Shown one piece after another: positions 5,837 to 7,028 of a stretch of DNA of 7,028 nucleotides. Within the stretch, counting starts at the first letter, position 1. Each line of letters opens with the position of its first letter. The DNA is taken from the NCBI GenBank assembly GCA_943327025.2, contig CALPVO020000111.1, positions 1 to 7,028 on the forward strand, written 5' to 3'. The DNA comes from Janthinobacterium lividum (GTDB lineage Bacteria; Pseudomonadota; Gammaproteobacteria; Steroidobacterales; Steroidobacteraceae). The translations under genes were made by a program, and so were the position numbers. Below the pieces are notes generated by a model, which was not told the DNA's origin, did not search any database, and was given only the letters and a program-made list of their open reading frames with translations.

Positions 5837-7028
5837 ATGCGTCACTTTCCGCTGTTCCTCGATCTGCAAGGCCGTGATGTTGCCGTGGTGGGTGGTGGTG
5901 AAGTGGCCTTGCGCAAGGTGCAGGCGCTGCTATCCGCCGGTGCTGTGGTTACCGTGGTGGCGCCGGAACTGCACGAAGCCTTGGCTGCGCAGTTGGTGCA
6001 GCGTACGCGGGAGTCCGCGACGCCCGAAGTTACCGCCAGCGCATCCCTGGCGGGTGGCACCTTGCGCCATGTTCGTGCGGTGCTGCCTGCAGACCCGACG
6101 GCCATTCTCGCTGCCGACTGGTTCGTAAACGCATGGCTGGTCGTTGCCGCTACCGACAACGAGTCGGTGAATTCGGCCGTGGCGGCGGCTGGTGCGCGGG
6201 CCCGAAAATTCGTGAATGTGGTCGACGATTCAGCGAAGTGCAGCGCCATCGTGCCGGCAGTCATCGACCGTTCGCCGTTGCTGGTGGCCGTGTCCACCAG
6301 TGGCACCGCGCCCATGCTGGCACGACGGGTACGACGCGACATTGAACTGCTACTCGATGGCGGCCTCGGCCGTCTGGCGCAGTTCTTCGCACGTTGGCGT
6401 GAGCGCGTCACAAGCGCCGTACGGACGCCTGCCCGGCGCCGTGAACTCTACGACCGCTGGATGGACGGCGAGGTAGCGCGCTTGGTACAAGCAGGGCACG
6501 AGGAGGCTGCCGGTGAAGCCCTGTTGGCTAGTCTGGCGGCTGCAACCTCGTCCGCCGACCCTGCGGTGCAAGGCCATGTCACGTTGGTGGGCGCAGGCCC
6601 TGGCGATGCCGGCTTGCTAACGCTCGCCGGTCTGCAGGCTTTGCAACGCGCCGACGTTATTCTGGTGGACCGCTTGGTGAGCGCCGAAGTGCGTGCGCTT
6701 GCACGCCGTGATGCGCTGCAAGTGGAAGTGGGCAAGGAAGGCGGCGGGCATTCCGTGACGCAAGACGAAATCCACCGCTTGCTGCTGCACTATGCCCGCG
6801 AAGGGCTGAACGTCGTTCGCCTGAAAGGCGGCGACCCGTTCGTGTTCGGTCGTGGCGGTGAAGAGCTGCTCTGCTTGCGCGCCGCGGGCATCCCCTACGC
6901 GGTGGTGCCTGGCGTTACCGCGGCGCTGGCTTGTGCCGCGCAGGCCGGCTTGCCGCTTACCCATCGCGACGTCGCGCGTAGCGTCCGTTTTGCTACGGCG
7001 CATTGCCGCGGCTCTTCGGATGAAACCG
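5837..7028 (+). CDS. cysG: Siroheme synthase, trifunctional, 3'-truncated by the window
   Basis: CysG turns uroporphyrinogen III into siroheme by methylation at C2 and C7, NAD-dependent dehydrogenation and iron insertion. It supplies the cofactor of CysI, encoded two genes upstream. The frame is open to the right edge, giving 397 residues of about 460-490. The N-terminal dehydrogenase/ferrochelatase part begins MRHFPLFLDL, close to E. coli MDHLPIFCQL. It has the NAD loop VVGGGEVALRK (17-27), ATDN (105-108) and NVVDD (127-131); D130 aligns with catalytic Asp104 of E. coli. The methyltransferase part has LVGAGPGDAGLLTL (250-263), VDRLVS with D278 (E. coli Asp248), VVRLKGGDPFVFGRGGEE (327-344... 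within it GGDP) and VVPGVTAA (357-364). About 26 extra residues lie between positions 41 and 106 relative to E. coli, and Thr154 stands where E. coli has Ser128. The gene starts nine bases after cysH with no strong ribosome binding site, which suggests coupling. Confidence 0.95.
   Translation, partial: MRHFPLFLDLQGRDVAVVGGGEVALRKVQALLSAGAVVTVVAPELHEALAAQLVQRTRESATPEVTASASLAGGTLRHVRAVLPADPTAILAADWFVNAWLVVAATDNESVNSAVAAAGARARKFVNVVDDSAKCSAIVPAVIDRSPLLVAVSTSGTAPMLARRVRRDIELLLDGGLGRLAQFFARWRERVTSAVRTPARRRELYDRWMDGEVARLVQAGHEEAAGEALLASLAAATSSADPAVQGHVTLVGAGPGDAGLLTLAGLQALQRADVILVDRLVSAEVRALARRDALQVEVGKEGGGHSVTQDEIHRLLLHYAREGLNVVRLKGGDPFVFGRGGEELLCLRAAGIPYAVVPGVTAALACAAQAGLPLTHRDVARSVRFATAHCRGSSDET

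Noticed and set aside
4880..5869. Long open frame on the minus strand opposite the cysI end, cysH and the cysG start (329 codons)
   Set aside because: It runs antisense across three well-supported genes and has no recognisable motif or ribosome binding site that I can see.
1..7028. tRNA or rRNA genes, CRISPR arrays, insertion sequences, attachment sites
   Set aside because: None was seen. Nearly all of the window is covered by recognisable metabolic genes, and the one longer gap is 112 bases.

Overview
The window is a compact, G+C-rich stretch (about two thirds G+C by eye) in which every supported gene reads left to right. It suggests a gammaproteobacterium, perhaps near the Xanthomonadales. 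The basis is an Escherichia coli-like NADPH sulfite reductase (separate CysJ and CysI), a PAPS-type CysH without iron-sulfur cysteines, and a fused three-activity CysG, all in one run. The taxon is an inference from gene type and order, not from a marker gene.

Layout. Positions 2-793 hold the 3' part of an XdhC/CoxI-family gene, whose beginning lies outside the window. Its stop codon overlaps by one base the start of a 205-residue putative 2-oxoglutarate/Fe(II) oxygenase gene (793-1410), so the two look translationally coupled. A 112-base gap (1411-1522) carries small inverted repeats, a possible promoter and a perfect 18-bp palindrome, the best candidate operator here. The sulfur block follows: cysJ (1523-3319), cysI (3330-5027), cysH (about 5033-5827) and cysG (5837 to the right edge, truncated). 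Gaps between these genes are 5-10 bases, as in an operon.

How the genes work together. CysH reduces PAPS to sulfite with electrons from thioredoxin or glutaredoxin. CysJ carries electrons from NADPH through FAD and FMN to CysI, which reduces sulfite to sulfide at a siroheme-[4Fe-4S] centre. CysG makes the siroheme that CysI needs. The block therefore encodes PAPS-to-sulfide reduction plus its cofactor supply. The activation enzymes (CysD, CysN, CysC) and a regulator such as CysB are not in the window. The XdhC-oxygenase pair upstream is probably a separate transcription unit.

Most of the window is well-known metabolism, and I see no clear new defence or mobile system. The points most worth a second look are the palindrome before cysJ, the coupled XdhC-oxygenase pair, a roughly 26-residue insertion in the CysG dehydrogenase domain, a nine-G tract in cysI, and a stem-loop with a T7 run next to the CysH catalytic-cysteine codons.
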